DNA from: Pseudomonas putida
GTDB lineage: Bacteria > Pseudomonadota > Gammaproteobacteria > Pseudomonadales > Pseudomonadaceae
Reading direction: 5' to 3'
Length of the DNA stretch: 64,000 bases
NCBI RefSeq assembly: GCF_009883635.2
Contig: NZ_CP026115.2
Coordinates: forward strand, 2,046,001 to 2,110,000
Position 1 is the first letter of the stretch; each line of letters starts with the position of its first letter. Below the pieces are notes generated by a model. It did not search any database. It saw only the letters and a program-made list of their open reading frames with translations, and was not told the DNA's origin. The position numbers and the translations under genes were made by a program. Of the stretch, positions 49,080 to 57,759 are shown in pieces.

Positions 49080-50507
49080 ATGCCCGAACGCACTCCGTTA
49101 GATCCCACCACTGCCCGCTGGATCCCCTGGGTGGTGGCCATCGCCTTCTTCATGCAGTCCCTGGATGGCACCATCCTCAACACCGCCCTGCCGGCCATGG
49201 CCCGCTCGCTGGCCGAAGACCCACTGCGCATGCAGGGCGTGATCATCGCCTACATGCTCACCGTGGCCTTGCTGATCCCCGCCTCCGGCTGGATCGCCGA
49301 CCGCTTCGGCACCAAGCGCATCTTCTTCAGCGCCATCCTGCTGTTCAGCTTCGGCTCGCTGTTGTGTGCCATGGCCAACAGCCTCGGTTTCCTGATCTTC
49401 GCCCGCATCGTGCAAGGCTTGGGCGGCGCGCTGATGCTGCCGGTCGGGCGGCTGGTGGTGTTGCGCGCCTACCCGCGCAGCGAACTGGTGCGGATCATGA
49501 GCTTCATCACCATCCCCGGCCTGCTCGGCCCGCTGCTGGGCCCGACCCTGGGCGGCTGGCTGGTGGAGATCCTCAGCTGGCACTGGATCTTCCTGCTCAA
49601 CCTGCCCGTCGGCCTGGTCGGCTGCTACGCAGTCTGGAAGTTCATCCCCGACCTGCGCGGCGCTGAACGCACCCGCTTCGACACGCCAGGCTTCATCCTG
49701 TTCGGCGCAGCGATGGTGCTGATCACCATCGCCATGGAAGGCCTGGGCGAGCTGCACCTGCCGCACCTGCGGGTGATGTTGCTGCTATTCGCCGGCATGG
49801 CCTGCCTGGCCGCCTACTGGCTGCGCGCCGGGCGCGACCCGGAGCCATTGTTCTCCCCCAGCCTGTTCAGCGTGCGCACCTTCGCCATCGGTATCCTCGG
49901 CAACCTGTTCGCACGCCTGGGCAGCGGTGCCCTGCCGTTCCTGGTGCCGCTGCTGTTGCAGGTAGCATTGGGCTATTCGCCAGCCCAGGCCGGCATGAGC
50001 ATGATCCCACTGGCCGCATCGGCGATGCTCGCCAAGTCCGTCGCCCGACCCTTGATCGAGCGGCTTGGCTACCGCATCGTGCTGACCGGCAACACCTTGC
50101 TGCTGGGCATCCTGCTGGCTAGCCTGGGCCTGGTCGACGAGCAGACGCCGTATGCCCTGCTGCTGGTGCAGTTGGCGCTGCTCGGCGCGGTCAACTCGAT
50201 GCAGTTCACTGCGATGAACACGGTGACCCTGATCGACCTCGACGACGCCAGCGCCAGCAGCGGCAACAGCCTGCTGTCGGTGGTCGCGCAGCTGTCGCTG
50301 AGCCTCGGCGTGGCCTGCGCCGGCGCCTTGCTCGGCGGCTTCACTGCGGCGGGCAGCGCCGAAGGCGTGGAAACCACGCTGGGCGCGTTCCAGCTGACCT
50401 TCGTCACCATCGGCGTGATGGCCATGCTGGCAGCAGCGATCTTCCTGCAACTGTCGCCGACGGACGGAAGGCGTGCCCGTCGTCCGGAACAACACGTGGA
50501 ATCGTAG
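49080..50507 (+). CDS. mdtD: MFS multidrug transporter, DHA2 family (MdtD-like)
   Basis: 475 residues, 14 hydrophobic segments. DHA2 signature LDGTILNTALPAMARSL in helix 1, RIVQGLGGALMLPVGRLVVLRAYPRSE (motif A/C region), and GPTLGGWLVEILSWHWIFLLNLPVG. Proton-driven exporter of drugs or metabolites at the inner membrane. No HlyD-like adaptor gene is adjacent, so it is likely a single-component pump. Substrate unknown. Confidence 0.88.
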   Translation: MPERTPLDPTTARWIPWVVAIAFFMQSLDGTILNTALPAMARSLAEDPLRMQGVIIAYMLTVALLIPASGWIADRFGTKRIFFSAILLFSFGSLLCAMANSLGFLIFARIVQGLGGALMLPVGRLVVLRAYPRSELVRIMSFITIPGLLGPLLGPTLGGWLVEILSWHWIFLLNLPVGLVGCYAVWKFIPDLRGAERTRFDTPGFILFGAAMVLITIAMEGLGELHLPHLRVMLLLFAGMACLAAYWLRAGRDPEPLFSPSLFSVRTFAIGILGNLFARLGSGALPFLVPLLLQVALGYSPAQAGMSMIPLAASAMLAKSVARPLIERLGYRIVLTGNTLLLGILLASLGLVDEQTPYALLLVQLALLGAVNSMQFTAMNTVTLIDLDDASASSGNSLLSVVAQLSLSLGVACAGALLGGFTAAGSAEGVETTLGAFQLTFVTIGVMAMLAAAIFLQLSPTDGRRARRPEQHVES

Positions 50508-50571
50508 GGCGAATGGCCATGAGGCTGGTAGACTGTGCGGCATTTTTCGCTTCGCACCGCAGGCCCGCCTC

Positions 50572-51954
50572 GTGACCACCGAATCCACCGCCTTTGCCAC
50601 CTTGCCGCTGTCCACCGCCATGCTGGCCAACCTGGACGCCCTCGGCTATGCCTCGATGACGCCGATCCAGGCCCAGAGCCTGCCCGTCATCCTGCGCGGC
50701 CAGGACCTGATCGCCCAGGCCAAGACCGGCAGTGGCAAGACCGCCGCCTTCGGCATCGGCCTGCTCAACCCGATCAACCCGCGCTACTTCGGCTGCCAGG
50801 CGCTGGTGCTGTGCCCGACCCGCGAGCTGGCCGACCAGGTGGCCAAGGAACTGCGCCGCCTGGCCCGGGCCGAGGACAACATCAAGATCCTCACCCTCTG
50901 CGGCGGCGTGTCGCTGGGCCCGCAGATTGCCTCGCTGGAGCACGGTGCACACATCATCGTCGGCACTCCCGGTCGCATCCAGCAGCATCTGGACAAGGGC
51001 ACCCTGGTGCTCGACGGCCTGAACACACTGGTGCTGGACGAAGCCGACCGCATGCTCGACATGGGTTTCTTCGACGCCATCGCCAGCATCATCGGCAAGA
51101 CCCCGTCGCGTCGCCAGACCCTGCTGTTCTCGGCTACCTACCCGGCCGGCATCGAGCAACTGGCTGCAGATTTCATGCGCAAGCCGCAGCAGGTCAAGGT
51201 CGAAAGCCTGCACGCCGACAACCAGATCGAGCAGCGTTTCATCGAGATCGACCCGCAGCAACGTCTGGAAGCCGTCACCCGTGTGCTTGGCCACTATCGC
51301 CCGCAATCGTGCGTGGCGTTCTGCTTCACCAAGCAGCAATGCGAAGACGTGGTTGCCCACCTGACCGCCAAGGGTATCGTCGCCCAGGCCCTGCATGGCG
51401 ACCTGGAGCAGCGTGACCGCGACCAGGTGCTGACCATGTTCGCCAACCGCAGCAGCTCGGTACTGGTGGCCACTGACGTGGCGGCCCGCGGCCTGGATAT
51501 CGACGGCCTGGACATGGTCATCAACGTCGAGCTGGCGCGTGATGCCGAGATTCACGTACACCGCGTGGGCCGTACCGGCCGTGCCGGTGAGAAAGGTGTC
51601 GCGGTAAGCCTGGTCGCGCCAGCCGAAGGCCATCGCGCCCAGGCCATCGAAGACCTGCAGAAAAGCCCGCTGCGCTGGGACCAGCTGGACAGCCTGAAGA
51701 ACAAGGGCGAGCCGCTGTTGCCGCTGATGAGCACGCTGTGCATCGCCGCCGGGCGCAAGGACAAGCTGCGCCCGGGCGACATCCTGGGTGCGCTGACCGG
51801 CGATGCCGGGATCCCGGGCAAGCAGGTGGGCAAGATCGCCATCTTCGACTTCCAGGCCTTTGTGGCGGTGGAGCGGCCATTGGCCAAGCAGGCCATGCAG
51901 CGCCTGAACAGCGGCAAGATCAAGGGCCGGTCCCTGAAAGTCCGCATCGTCTGA
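50572..51954 (+). CDS. dbpA: DEAD-box ATP-dependent RNA helicase DbpA
   Basis: 460 residues from GTG 50572 (MTTESTAFATLPLS); E. coli DbpA has 457. All helicase motifs are present: AKTGSGKT (I), PTRELA (Ia), VGTPGRI (Ib), VLDEADRMLD (II), SATYP (III), ATDVAARGLDI and HRVGRTGRAG (V, VI). The C-terminal RNA-binding domain ends AVERPLAKQAMQRLNSGKIKGRSLKVRIV, the DbpA type that binds hairpin 92 of 23S rRNA. It aids 50S ribosome assembly. Confidence 0.95.
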   Translation: MTTESTAFATLPLSTAMLANLDALGYASMTPIQAQSLPVILRGQDLIAQAKTGSGKTAAFGIGLLNPINPRYFGCQALVLCPTRELADQVAKELRRLARAEDNIKILTLCGGVSLGPQIASLEHGAHIIVGTPGRIQQHLDKGTLVLDGLNTLVLDEADRMLDMGFFDAIASIIGKTPSRRQTLLFSATYPAGIEQLAADFMRKPQQVKVESLHADNQIEQRFIEIDPQQRLEAVTRVLGHYRPQSCVAFCFTKQQCEDVVAHLTAKGIVAQALHGDLEQRDRDQVLTMFANRSSSVLVATDVAARGLDIDGLDMVINVELARDAEIHVHRVGRTGRAGEKGVAVSLVAPAEGHRAQAIEDLQKSPLRWDQLDSLKNKGEPLLPLMSTLCIAAGRKDKLRPGDILGALTGDAGIPGKQVGKIAIFDFQAFVAVERPLAKQAMQRLNSGKIKGRSLKVRIV

Positions 51955-51963
51955 CCTATTTTG

Positions 51964-52046
51964 GGGCCGCTTTGCGGCCCATTCGCGGGACAAGCCCGCT
52001 CCTACAGGGGATCGCATGCCCCTGCGAAAGGGCTGCAAAGCAGCCC
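51964..52046. repeat. Terminator hairpin, single REP and second hairpin after dbpA
   Basis: GGGCCGC-TTT-GCGGCCC (51964-51980) follows the dbpA stop, then a REP core TTCGCGGGACAAGCCCGCTCCTACAGG (about 51982-52008), then GGGCTGC-AAA-GCAGCCC (52030-52046). Together they likely end dbpA transcription. Confidence 0.8.
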
Positions 52047-52068
52047 CTGCTTTCTATGAGGTAACACC

Positions 52069-53250
52069 GTGCACTCCACCGACGTGATCATCCTCGGCGC
52101 CGGCGCCGCCGGCCTGATGTGCGCCCAGCTCAGCGCCCGCCGTGGCCGCCGGGTGCTGCTGCTCGACCACGCCAACAAGCCCGGCAAGAAGATCCTCATG
52201 TCCGGCGGCGGGCGCTGCAACTTCACCAACATGTACACCGAGCCTGCCAACTTCCTTTCGCACAACGCGCACTTCTGCAAGTCGGCCCTGGCCCGCTACA
52301 CCCAGTGGGACTTCATCGAACTGGTGAGCAAGCACGGCGTTGCCTACCACGAGAAGAAGCTCGGCCAGCTGTTCTGCGACAACAAGGCCAGCGACATCCT
52401 CGACATGCTGCTGGCCGAATGCGACGACGCGGGCGCCGAAATCCGCATGCACACCAGCATCGAACACATCGAGAAGACCGAAGGTGGCTACCTGCTGCAG
52501 ACCAGCGGCGGCCAGTTCGCCTGCCAGTCGCTGGTGATCGCCACCGGTGGCCTGTCGATCCCGACCCTGGGCGCCACCGGCTTCGGTTACCAGGTGGCCC
52601 GCCAGTTCGGCCACACCCTGCTGCCGACCCGCGCCGGGTTGGTGCCGTTCACCATCACCGAGCCCCAACTCAAGGCACTGTGCACCGAACTGTCGGGTAC
52701 TTCGCTGGACTGCACGGCCAGCTGCAACGGCACCAGTTTCCGTGAGAACCTGCTGTTCACCCACCGCGGCCTGAGTGGCCCGGCGATCCTGCAGATCTCG
52801 TCGTTCTGGGAAGCCGGCGACACGGTGGAGATCAACCTGCTGCCCGACCGCGACGCACTGAGCTGGCTGCAGCAGATGCAAGCGGAGCGTGCCAACGCCG
52901 AACTGAAGACCGTGCTGGGCGAGGTGTTCACCCGCAAGCTGGCCAACCTGCTGGCCGAGCAGTGGTTCGAATCCCGGCCGATGAAACAGTACACCCCGGC
53001 GGAACTGGCAGAGATCGCCGAAAAACTGGCGAACTGGCAGGTGGTGCCGGCCGGTACCGAAGGCTATCGCACCGCGGAAGTGACCCTCGGTGGCGTGGAC
53101 ACCCGCGAAGTGTCGTCCAAGACCATGGAATCGCTGAAAAGCCCCGGCCTCTACTTCATCGGCGAAGTGCTCGACGTCACCGGCCACCTGGGCGGTTTCA
53201 ATTTCCAGTGGGCCTGGGCGTCTGCCAACGCCGCTGCGCAGTTCGTGTAG
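52069..53250 (+). CDS. NAD(P)/FAD-dependent oxidoreductase, BaiN/HI0933 (YhiN) family
   Basis: 393 residues, GTG start at 52069 with GAGG upstream. FAD-binding LGAGAAGLMCAQLSARRG (9-26) and the family hallmark NKPGKKILMSGGGRCNFTN. Second nucleotide motif IATGGLSIPTLGATGFGYQVARQFGH, and the C-terminal FAD contact GLYFIGEVLDVTGHLGGFNFQWAWASA. BaiN of clostridia reduces bile-acid enones; the role of the widespread proteobacterial YhiN is not established. Cytoplasmic. Confidence 0.92.
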   Translation: MHSTDVIILGAGAAGLMCAQLSARRGRRVLLLDHANKPGKKILMSGGGRCNFTNMYTEPANFLSHNAHFCKSALARYTQWDFIELVSKHGVAYHEKKLGQLFCDNKASDILDMLLAECDDAGAEIRMHTSIEHIEKTEGGYLLQTSGGQFACQSLVIATGGLSIPTLGATGFGYQVARQFGHTLLPTRAGLVPFTITEPQLKALCTELSGTSLDCTASCNGTSFRENLLFTHRGLSGPAILQISSFWEAGDTVEINLLPDRDALSWLQQMQAERANAELKTVLGEVFTRKLANLLAEQWFESRPMKQYTPAELAEIAEKLANWQVVPAGTEGYRTAEVTLGGVDTREVSSKTMESLKSPGLYFIGEVLDVTGHLGGFNFQWAWASANAAAQFV

Positions 53251-53333
53251 AGTAGAATCCATTCAGCAGCACGGAACGCTTCTTGCTGGCCGTGCTGCAA
53301 TGCATTCATTCGATCACTGCCTAGCAGGCCATC

Positions 53334-55517
53334 ATGTCATCGAGTTCGTTCCGTCAGTCACTGCGTCGCCTGTGGGGCCAAGACAAGTTCAGCTACAGCA
53401 TCCGGGTCACCATCGCCCTCACCGGCAGCCTGGCCCTGTGCTGGTTCCAGAACGAAATGGCCCTGCTGATTCCGCTGTTCCTAGGCATCATCGCCAGTGC
53501 CCTGGCCGAGACCGATGACAGCTGGCAGGGCCGCCTCAGCGCCCTGGCCGTTACCCTCACCTGCTTTGCCATCGCCGCGCTTGCGGTCGAGCTGCTGTTC
53601 CCCTATCCGTGGATCTTCGTCATCGCCCTGGCGCTGGCAGCGTTCGGCCTGACCATGCTCGGCGCCTTGGGTGAGCGCTATGGCGCGATTGCTTCGGCGA
53701 CGCTGATCACCTCGGTGTACACCATGATCGGCGTGGACCAGCGTGGCGGCCAGGTCACCGATTTCTGGCACGAGCCGATGCTGCTGGTGGCGGGCGCAGC
53801 CTGGTACGGCCTGCTTTCGGTGCTGTGGCAGGCACTGTTTTCCAACCAGCCGGTGCAGCAGAGCCTGGCCAAGCTGTTTTACGAACTCGGCAGCTACCTC
53901 AAGCTCAAGGCCAGCCTGTTCGAGCCGATCCGCAACCTCGATGTCGAAGCCCAGCGCCTGGAGCTGGCCCGGCAGAATGGCAAGGTGGTGGCGGCGCTCA
54001 ACGCGGCCAAGGAAATCATCCTGCACCGGGTCGGCAACAGCCAGCCGAACTCCAAGGTCAGCCGCTACCTCAAGCTGTACTTCCTGGCCCAGGATATCCA
54101 CGAACGGGTCAGCGCCTCGCACTACCCCTACAACGCCCTCAACGAGGCGTTCTTCCACAGCGATGTGATGTTCCGCTGCCAACGCCTGCTGCGCAAACAG
54201 GGGGCCTCCTGCCAGGAGCTGGCCCGTTCGATCCGCCTGCGCCAGCCATTCGTGCTGGCCAGCGGTTTCGCCGAAGCACTGGAAGACCTCAACGCTTCGC
54301 TTGAACACCTGCGCATCCAGAGCAACCCGGCCTGGCGCGGCCTGCTGCGCTCGCTGCGCGCCCTGGCCGCCAACCTGGCGACCCTCGACCGCCTGCTCAG
54401 CGCCGCCAGCAACCCCGACAGCCTGGCCGATGCCAGCGACAGCAGTTTGCTCGACCGCTCACCACGCACGCTGAAAGACGTGTGGACGCGCCTGCGCACC
54501 CAGTTGACGCCGACCTCGCTGCTGTTCCGCCACGCCCTGCGCCTGCCGTTGGCGCTGTCGATCGGTTACGGCATGGTGCACCTGATCCACCCGACCCAGG
54601 GCTACTGGATCATCCTCACCACGCTGTTCGTCTGCCAGCCCAACTACGGCGCCACCCGGCGCAAGCTGGTGCAGAGGATCTTCGGCACCGCGATCGGCCT
54701 GACTGTCGGCTGGGCGCTGTTCGACCTGTTCCCCAACCCGGTCATCCAGTCGCTGTTCGCCGTGGCTGCGGGCGTGGTGTTCTTCGTCAACCGCACCACC
54801 CGCTACACCTTGGCCACGGCAGCCATCACCCTGATGGTGCTGTTCTGCTTCAACCAGATCGGCGATGGCTACGGCCTGTTCCTGCCGCGCCTGTTCGATA
54901 CCCTGGTCGGCAGCCTGATCGCCATTCTCGCGGTGTTCCTGTTCCTGCCCGACTGGCAAGGCCGGCGCCTGAACAAGGCACTGGCCAATACGCTGGCCTG
55001 CGCCAGCGTGTACTTGCGCCAGATCATGCAGCAATACGCCCACGGCAAGCGCGACGACCTCGCCTACCGCCTGGCCCGGCGCAACGCCCACAACGCCGAT
55101 GCGGCGCTGTCGACCACACTGGCCAACATGCTCATGGAGCCGGGGCATTTCCGCAAAGAGGCCGATGTCGGTTTCCGCTTCCTGGTTTTGTCGCACACCT
55201 TGCTCAGTTACCTGTCAGGGTTGGGCGCGCACCGCGATACAGCCTTGCCTGCAGAGGTGCAGGAACAGTTGATCGATGGCGCGGGGCAGAGCCTGGCCAA
55301 TAGCCTGGACGAGATTGCCAATGGCTTGGCAGCACGGCTGCCAGTGGCGATTCACAGTGATGCCGAAGAAGCGCTGGCCGATGCCCTGGAGCAGATGCCG
55401 GAAGAACTGGATGAGCACCAGCGGTTGGTGCAGACACAGTTGGCGCTAATCTGCCGGCAGCTGGGGCCGTTGCGGACCTTGGCGGCCCACCTGATCAAAG
55501 AGGCACCTGCGCCCTGA
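53334..55517 (+). CDS. yccS: YccS/FUSC-family inner membrane protein
   Basis: 727 residues. Two clusters of about five to six membrane helices (residues 20-160 and 395-540) with a large cytoplasmic region after each, the FUSC/aromatic-acid exporter-like layout of YccS. Key block HPTQGYWIILTTLFVCQPNYGATRRKLVQRI-like sequence is at the start of the second cluster. Putative efflux carrier; substrate unknown. Downstream lies a fragment of a REP core near 55530. Confidence 0.9.
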   Translation: MSSSSFRQSLRRLWGQDKFSYSIRVTIALTGSLALCWFQNEMALLIPLFLGIIASALAETDDSWQGRLSALAVTLTCFAIAALAVELLFPYPWIFVIALALAAFGLTMLGALGERYGAIASATLITSVYTMIGVDQRGGQVTDFWHEPMLLVAGAAWYGLLSVLWQALFSNQPVQQSLAKLFYELGSYLKLKASLFEPIRNLDVEAQRLELARQNGKVVAALNAAKEIILHRVGNSQPNSKVSRYLKLYFLAQDIHERVSASHYPYNALNEAFFHSDVMFRCQRLLRKQGASCQELARSIRLRQPFVLASGFAEALEDLNASLEHLRIQSNPAWRGLLRSLRALAANLATLDRLLSAASNPDSLADASDSSLLDRSPRTLKDVWTRLRTQLTPTSLLFRHALRLPLALSIGYGMVHLIHPTQGYWIILTTLFVCQPNYGATRRKLVQRIFGTAIGLTVGWALFDLFPNPVIQSLFAVAAGVVFFVNRTTRYTLATAAITLMVLFCFNQIGDGYGLFLPRLFDTLVGSLIAILAVFLFLPDWQGRRLNKALANTLACASVYLRQIMQQYAHGKRDDLAYRLARRNAHNADAALSTTLANMLMEPGHFRKEADVGFRFLVLSHTLLSYLSGLGAHRDTALPAEVQEQLIDGAGQSLANSLDEIANGLAARLPVAIHSDAEEALADALEQMPEELDEHQRLVQTQLALICRQLGPLRTLAAHLIKEAPAP

Positions 55518-55558
55518 GCACGCCTGTCCCGCGAAAGGGCGAGCACAGACGATAGAGA

Positions 55559-56296
55559 TCAAAAGCCATGCTGGCGCATCAGCCGTGCATAGCTGCCATC
55601 GGCTTTCATCGCCGCAATGGCCTGCTCGAAGCGTTCGACGATCTGTTGGTGATCGGGGTGCTTCAGGCTCACCAGAATATGCAGGGTGTTCTCTGCCAGC
55701 AGCGGCTCCACCAACGTCACGCCATCGCGCACATCCTGCGGCTCGCGCTGCAGGTTGTAGCGCGCCACGTATTCATCTTCCACGGCCAGGTTCACTCTGC
55801 CGGCTGCCAGCATGCGCACGGCAGTCGAGAAGTTGCGCACCTCCACCTTGTGCAAGCGGGTATCGCCATCGAACGCCGGTGAATAGGCATAGTCGCGCAC
55901 CACTGCGATGCTGTAGGGATAAAGGTCGCTCTGATTTTTGTAGCTGAACGTGTCGCCCTTGCGCTTGAGCAGGCGAATGCGATTGCTCAGGTAGCCCTTG
56001 GAAAACTGCCCGATCAGTTTGCGCCCGTCGTTGTACCAGGCGCTGATCAGCACGTCGTAGCGCCCTTCACCAATGCCCATCAAAGCCCGCGCCCAAGGCA
56101 CTTCCTCGTAGCCGCTGGCATACCCGGCACGGGCCAGCGCCGTGCTGACCAGGCTGGTGGCCAGGCCGCCACCTGGCATGGCACTGTCGGTGAACGGCGG
56201 CCAGTTGTCGGCCACCAGCCGCAGCCTGTCATGGCCGGATGCAGGTACTGCCAGGAGCACGCCCAGCAAACCCAACGCGCAAAGCAGTGGCCGCAT
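55559..56296 (-). CDS. Periplasmic solute-binding protein (SBP_bac_3-like)
   Basis: 245 residues from ATG 56296 (AAGGAC site). Signal peptide MRPLLCALGLLGVLLAVPASG. Two-lobe binding-protein fold with LRLVADNWPPFTDS, GRYDVLISAWYNDGRK and a hinge after KGYLSNRIRLLKRKGD. No permease or ATPase genes are adjacent, so it may be an orphan binding protein or a sensor partner. The ligand is likely a small polar molecule or amino acid by family. Confidence 0.85.
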   Translation of the reverse strand: MRPLLCALGLLGVLLAVPASGHDRLRLVADNWPPFTDSAMPGGGLATSLVSTALARAGYASGYEEVPWARALMGIGEGRYDVLISAWYNDGRKLIGQFSKGYLSNRIRLLKRKGDTFSYKNQSDLYPYSIAVVRDYAYSPAFDGDTRLHKVEVRNFSTAVRMLAAGRVNLAVEDEYVARYNLQREPQDVRDGVTLVEPLLAENTLHILVSLKHPDHQQIVERFEQAIAAMKADGSYARLMRQHGF

Positions 56297-56462
56297 GCAG
56301 AAGTCCTTTTGCAGTGGGAGGCACACGCTGTGGAAGGCGATTCGCAGATGAGATTACACAAAGCCGTTGCCTGGGGCAGCGGCCAATAATGTCATTTAGC
56401 CTCTATTTTGGCCGAGCTTTGAAAATTTGCGATGATCAGCCATCCAAATCAGGAGTTTCCCC

Positions 56463-56936
56463 ATGTCCATCCACTGGCTTTGCAAGCATCACTCCGACCT
56501 CGACAAGCATGAGCTCTACGCCATCCTGCAATTGCGTACCGCTGTGTTCGTGGTCGAGCAACGCTGTGCCTACCAGGAAGTCGATGGCCAGGACCTGACA
56601 GGCGACACCCTGCACTTGATGGGCTGGCAGGATGACAAGCTGGTGGCCTACCTGCGCCTGCTCGATCCGCAGTCGCAGGGCGGTGATGTGGTCATCGGGC
56701 GGGTGGTGACCTCACCCGAGGTGCGTGACCTGAAACTCGGTCATCCGCTGCTGATGAAAGGGCTGGAAGCGGCCGGGCACTGCTGGCACGGGACGCCGGT
56801 CTATCTGTCGGCGCAGGCGCACCTGCAAGGGTTCTATGCCCGGCACGGCTTTGCAGTGGTGGGTGAGCAATACCTTGAGGATGACATTCCGCATATCGGC
56901 ATGCGCAAGGTCATGGATACCCCAGTACTTCCCTGA
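56463..56936 (+). CDS. elaA: GNAT N-acetyltransferase ElaA
   Basis: 157 residues. ElaA-type GNAT: LCKHHSDLDKHELYAILQLRTAVFVVEQ then VDGQDLTGDTLHL, and the acetyl-CoA binding strand VVIGRVVTSPEVRDLKLGHPLL, ending with the characteristic GEQYLEDDIPHIGMRK. Substrate unknown. Its 3' end overlaps the end of the convergent winged-helix gene by 26 bases. Confidence 0.93.
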   Translation: MSIHWLCKHHSDLDKHELYAILQLRTAVFVVEQRCAYQEVDGQDLTGDTLHLMGWQDDKLVAYLRLLDPQSQGGDVVIGRVVTSPEVRDLKLGHPLLMKGLEAAGHCWHGTPVYLSAQAHLQGFYARHGFAVVGEQYLEDDIPHIGMRKVMDTPVLP

Positions 56937-57207
56937 TCTGGCGCAGGTGCTGGATGATCCACTGCTTGTCGATCGCCCCCCAGTCATGGATGCGGTAATG
57001 CCCGGCATGGTTGCGCGCACCTTCCTGCTGCTCGAACTCGCAGACGATGTCCAGGTCGGCGAGTGCGGCGATGGTGTCCTGGGCCGTACGCCGAGGCATG
57101 CCGGTGGCCTCCATCAGTGCCGGCACGCTGGTGGCGGTCTGGCTGTCAATCAGCCAGGCCACGTACAGGCGGCGGTAGAAACTGCTCTTGGTCTTGCTCA
57201 CATCCAT
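56911..57207 (-). CDS. Small winged-helix DNA-binding protein
   Basis: 98 residues. A helix-turn-helix is visible at SVPALMEATGMPRRTAQDTIAALADLDIVCEF (27-58), followed by a wing-like GHYRIHDWG. Looks like a MarR/ArsR-size regulator without a ligand domain; I recall it as conserved in Pseudomonas with no known target. Located between elaA (convergent) and the YgjP-like gene (same strand, 12 bases upstream of this gene's end side is the coding start of neither, the two are head to tail: YgjP then winged helix is not the order, this gene is downstream of YgjP's region by strand). Confidence 0.75.
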   Translation of the reverse strand: MDVSKTKSSFYRRLYVAWLIDSQTATSVPALMEATGMPRRTAQDTIAALADLDIVCEFEQQEGARNHAGHYRIHDWGAIDKQWIIQHLRQIREVLGYP

Positions 57208-57219
57208 GCTGCGTGATCC

Positions 57220-57720
57220 TTACAGGTTGCCTGGCAACTCCCGGTAGGTCAGGTAGACGCGCAGGTCGAATTCCAGTTGGTGGTAAGCCGGCTCCATGTG
57301 CTGGCAGAGCTGGTAGAACGCCTTGTTGTGATCGCGCTCGCGCAAGTGCGCCAGCTCGTGCACCACGATCATGCGCAGGAACTCGGGCGCCGCCTCCTTG
57401 AACAGCGAGGCAATGCGGATTTCCTTCTTCGCCTTGAGCTTGCCGCCCTGCACCCGCGAAACCGCGGTATTGAGCCCCAGGGCCCGATGAGTCAGGTCCA
57501 GGCGGTTGTCGAACAGCACCTTGTCCAGGTTGGGTGCACTGCGCAGGTATTGCTGGCGCAGGTCCTGGGCATAGCCGTACAGCGCCTTGTCGCTCTGCAC
57601 GTCATGGCGCCCGGGGTAGCGGCGCTGCAGGTACTCGCCCAGGCGGTCGCTGTCGATCATCTGCCGCACCTGCTCCTGCAGGTGCGGTGGGTAGGCTTGC
57701 AAATAGCGTAATACGGTCAT
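57220..57720 (-). CDS. YgjP-like zinc metallopeptidase (DUF45)
   Basis: 166 residues from ATG 57720; a start at 57759 is less family-like. YgjP-like metallopeptidase domain with zinc ligands HELAH (His121, His125) and a third His in the following HNKAFYQLCQH segment, as in SprT/WLM-type gluzincins. Cytoplasmic, no signal. Substrate unknown. Its far end is close to the winged-helix gene, with which it shares direction (the winged-helix gene lies just beyond this gene's stop). Confidence 0.85.
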   Translation of the reverse strand: MTVLRYLQAYPPHLQEQVRQMIDSDRLGEYLQRRYPGRHDVQSDKALYGYAQDLRQQYLRSAPNLDKVLFDNRLDLTHRALGLNTAVSRVQGGKLKAKKEIRIASLFKEAAPEFLRMIVVHELAHLRERDHNKAFYQLCQHMEPAYHQLEFDLRVYLTYRELPGNL

Positions 57721-57759
57721 GGCATGGCATTCGGCGTAACGAGTGCCGATTCTAGCCAA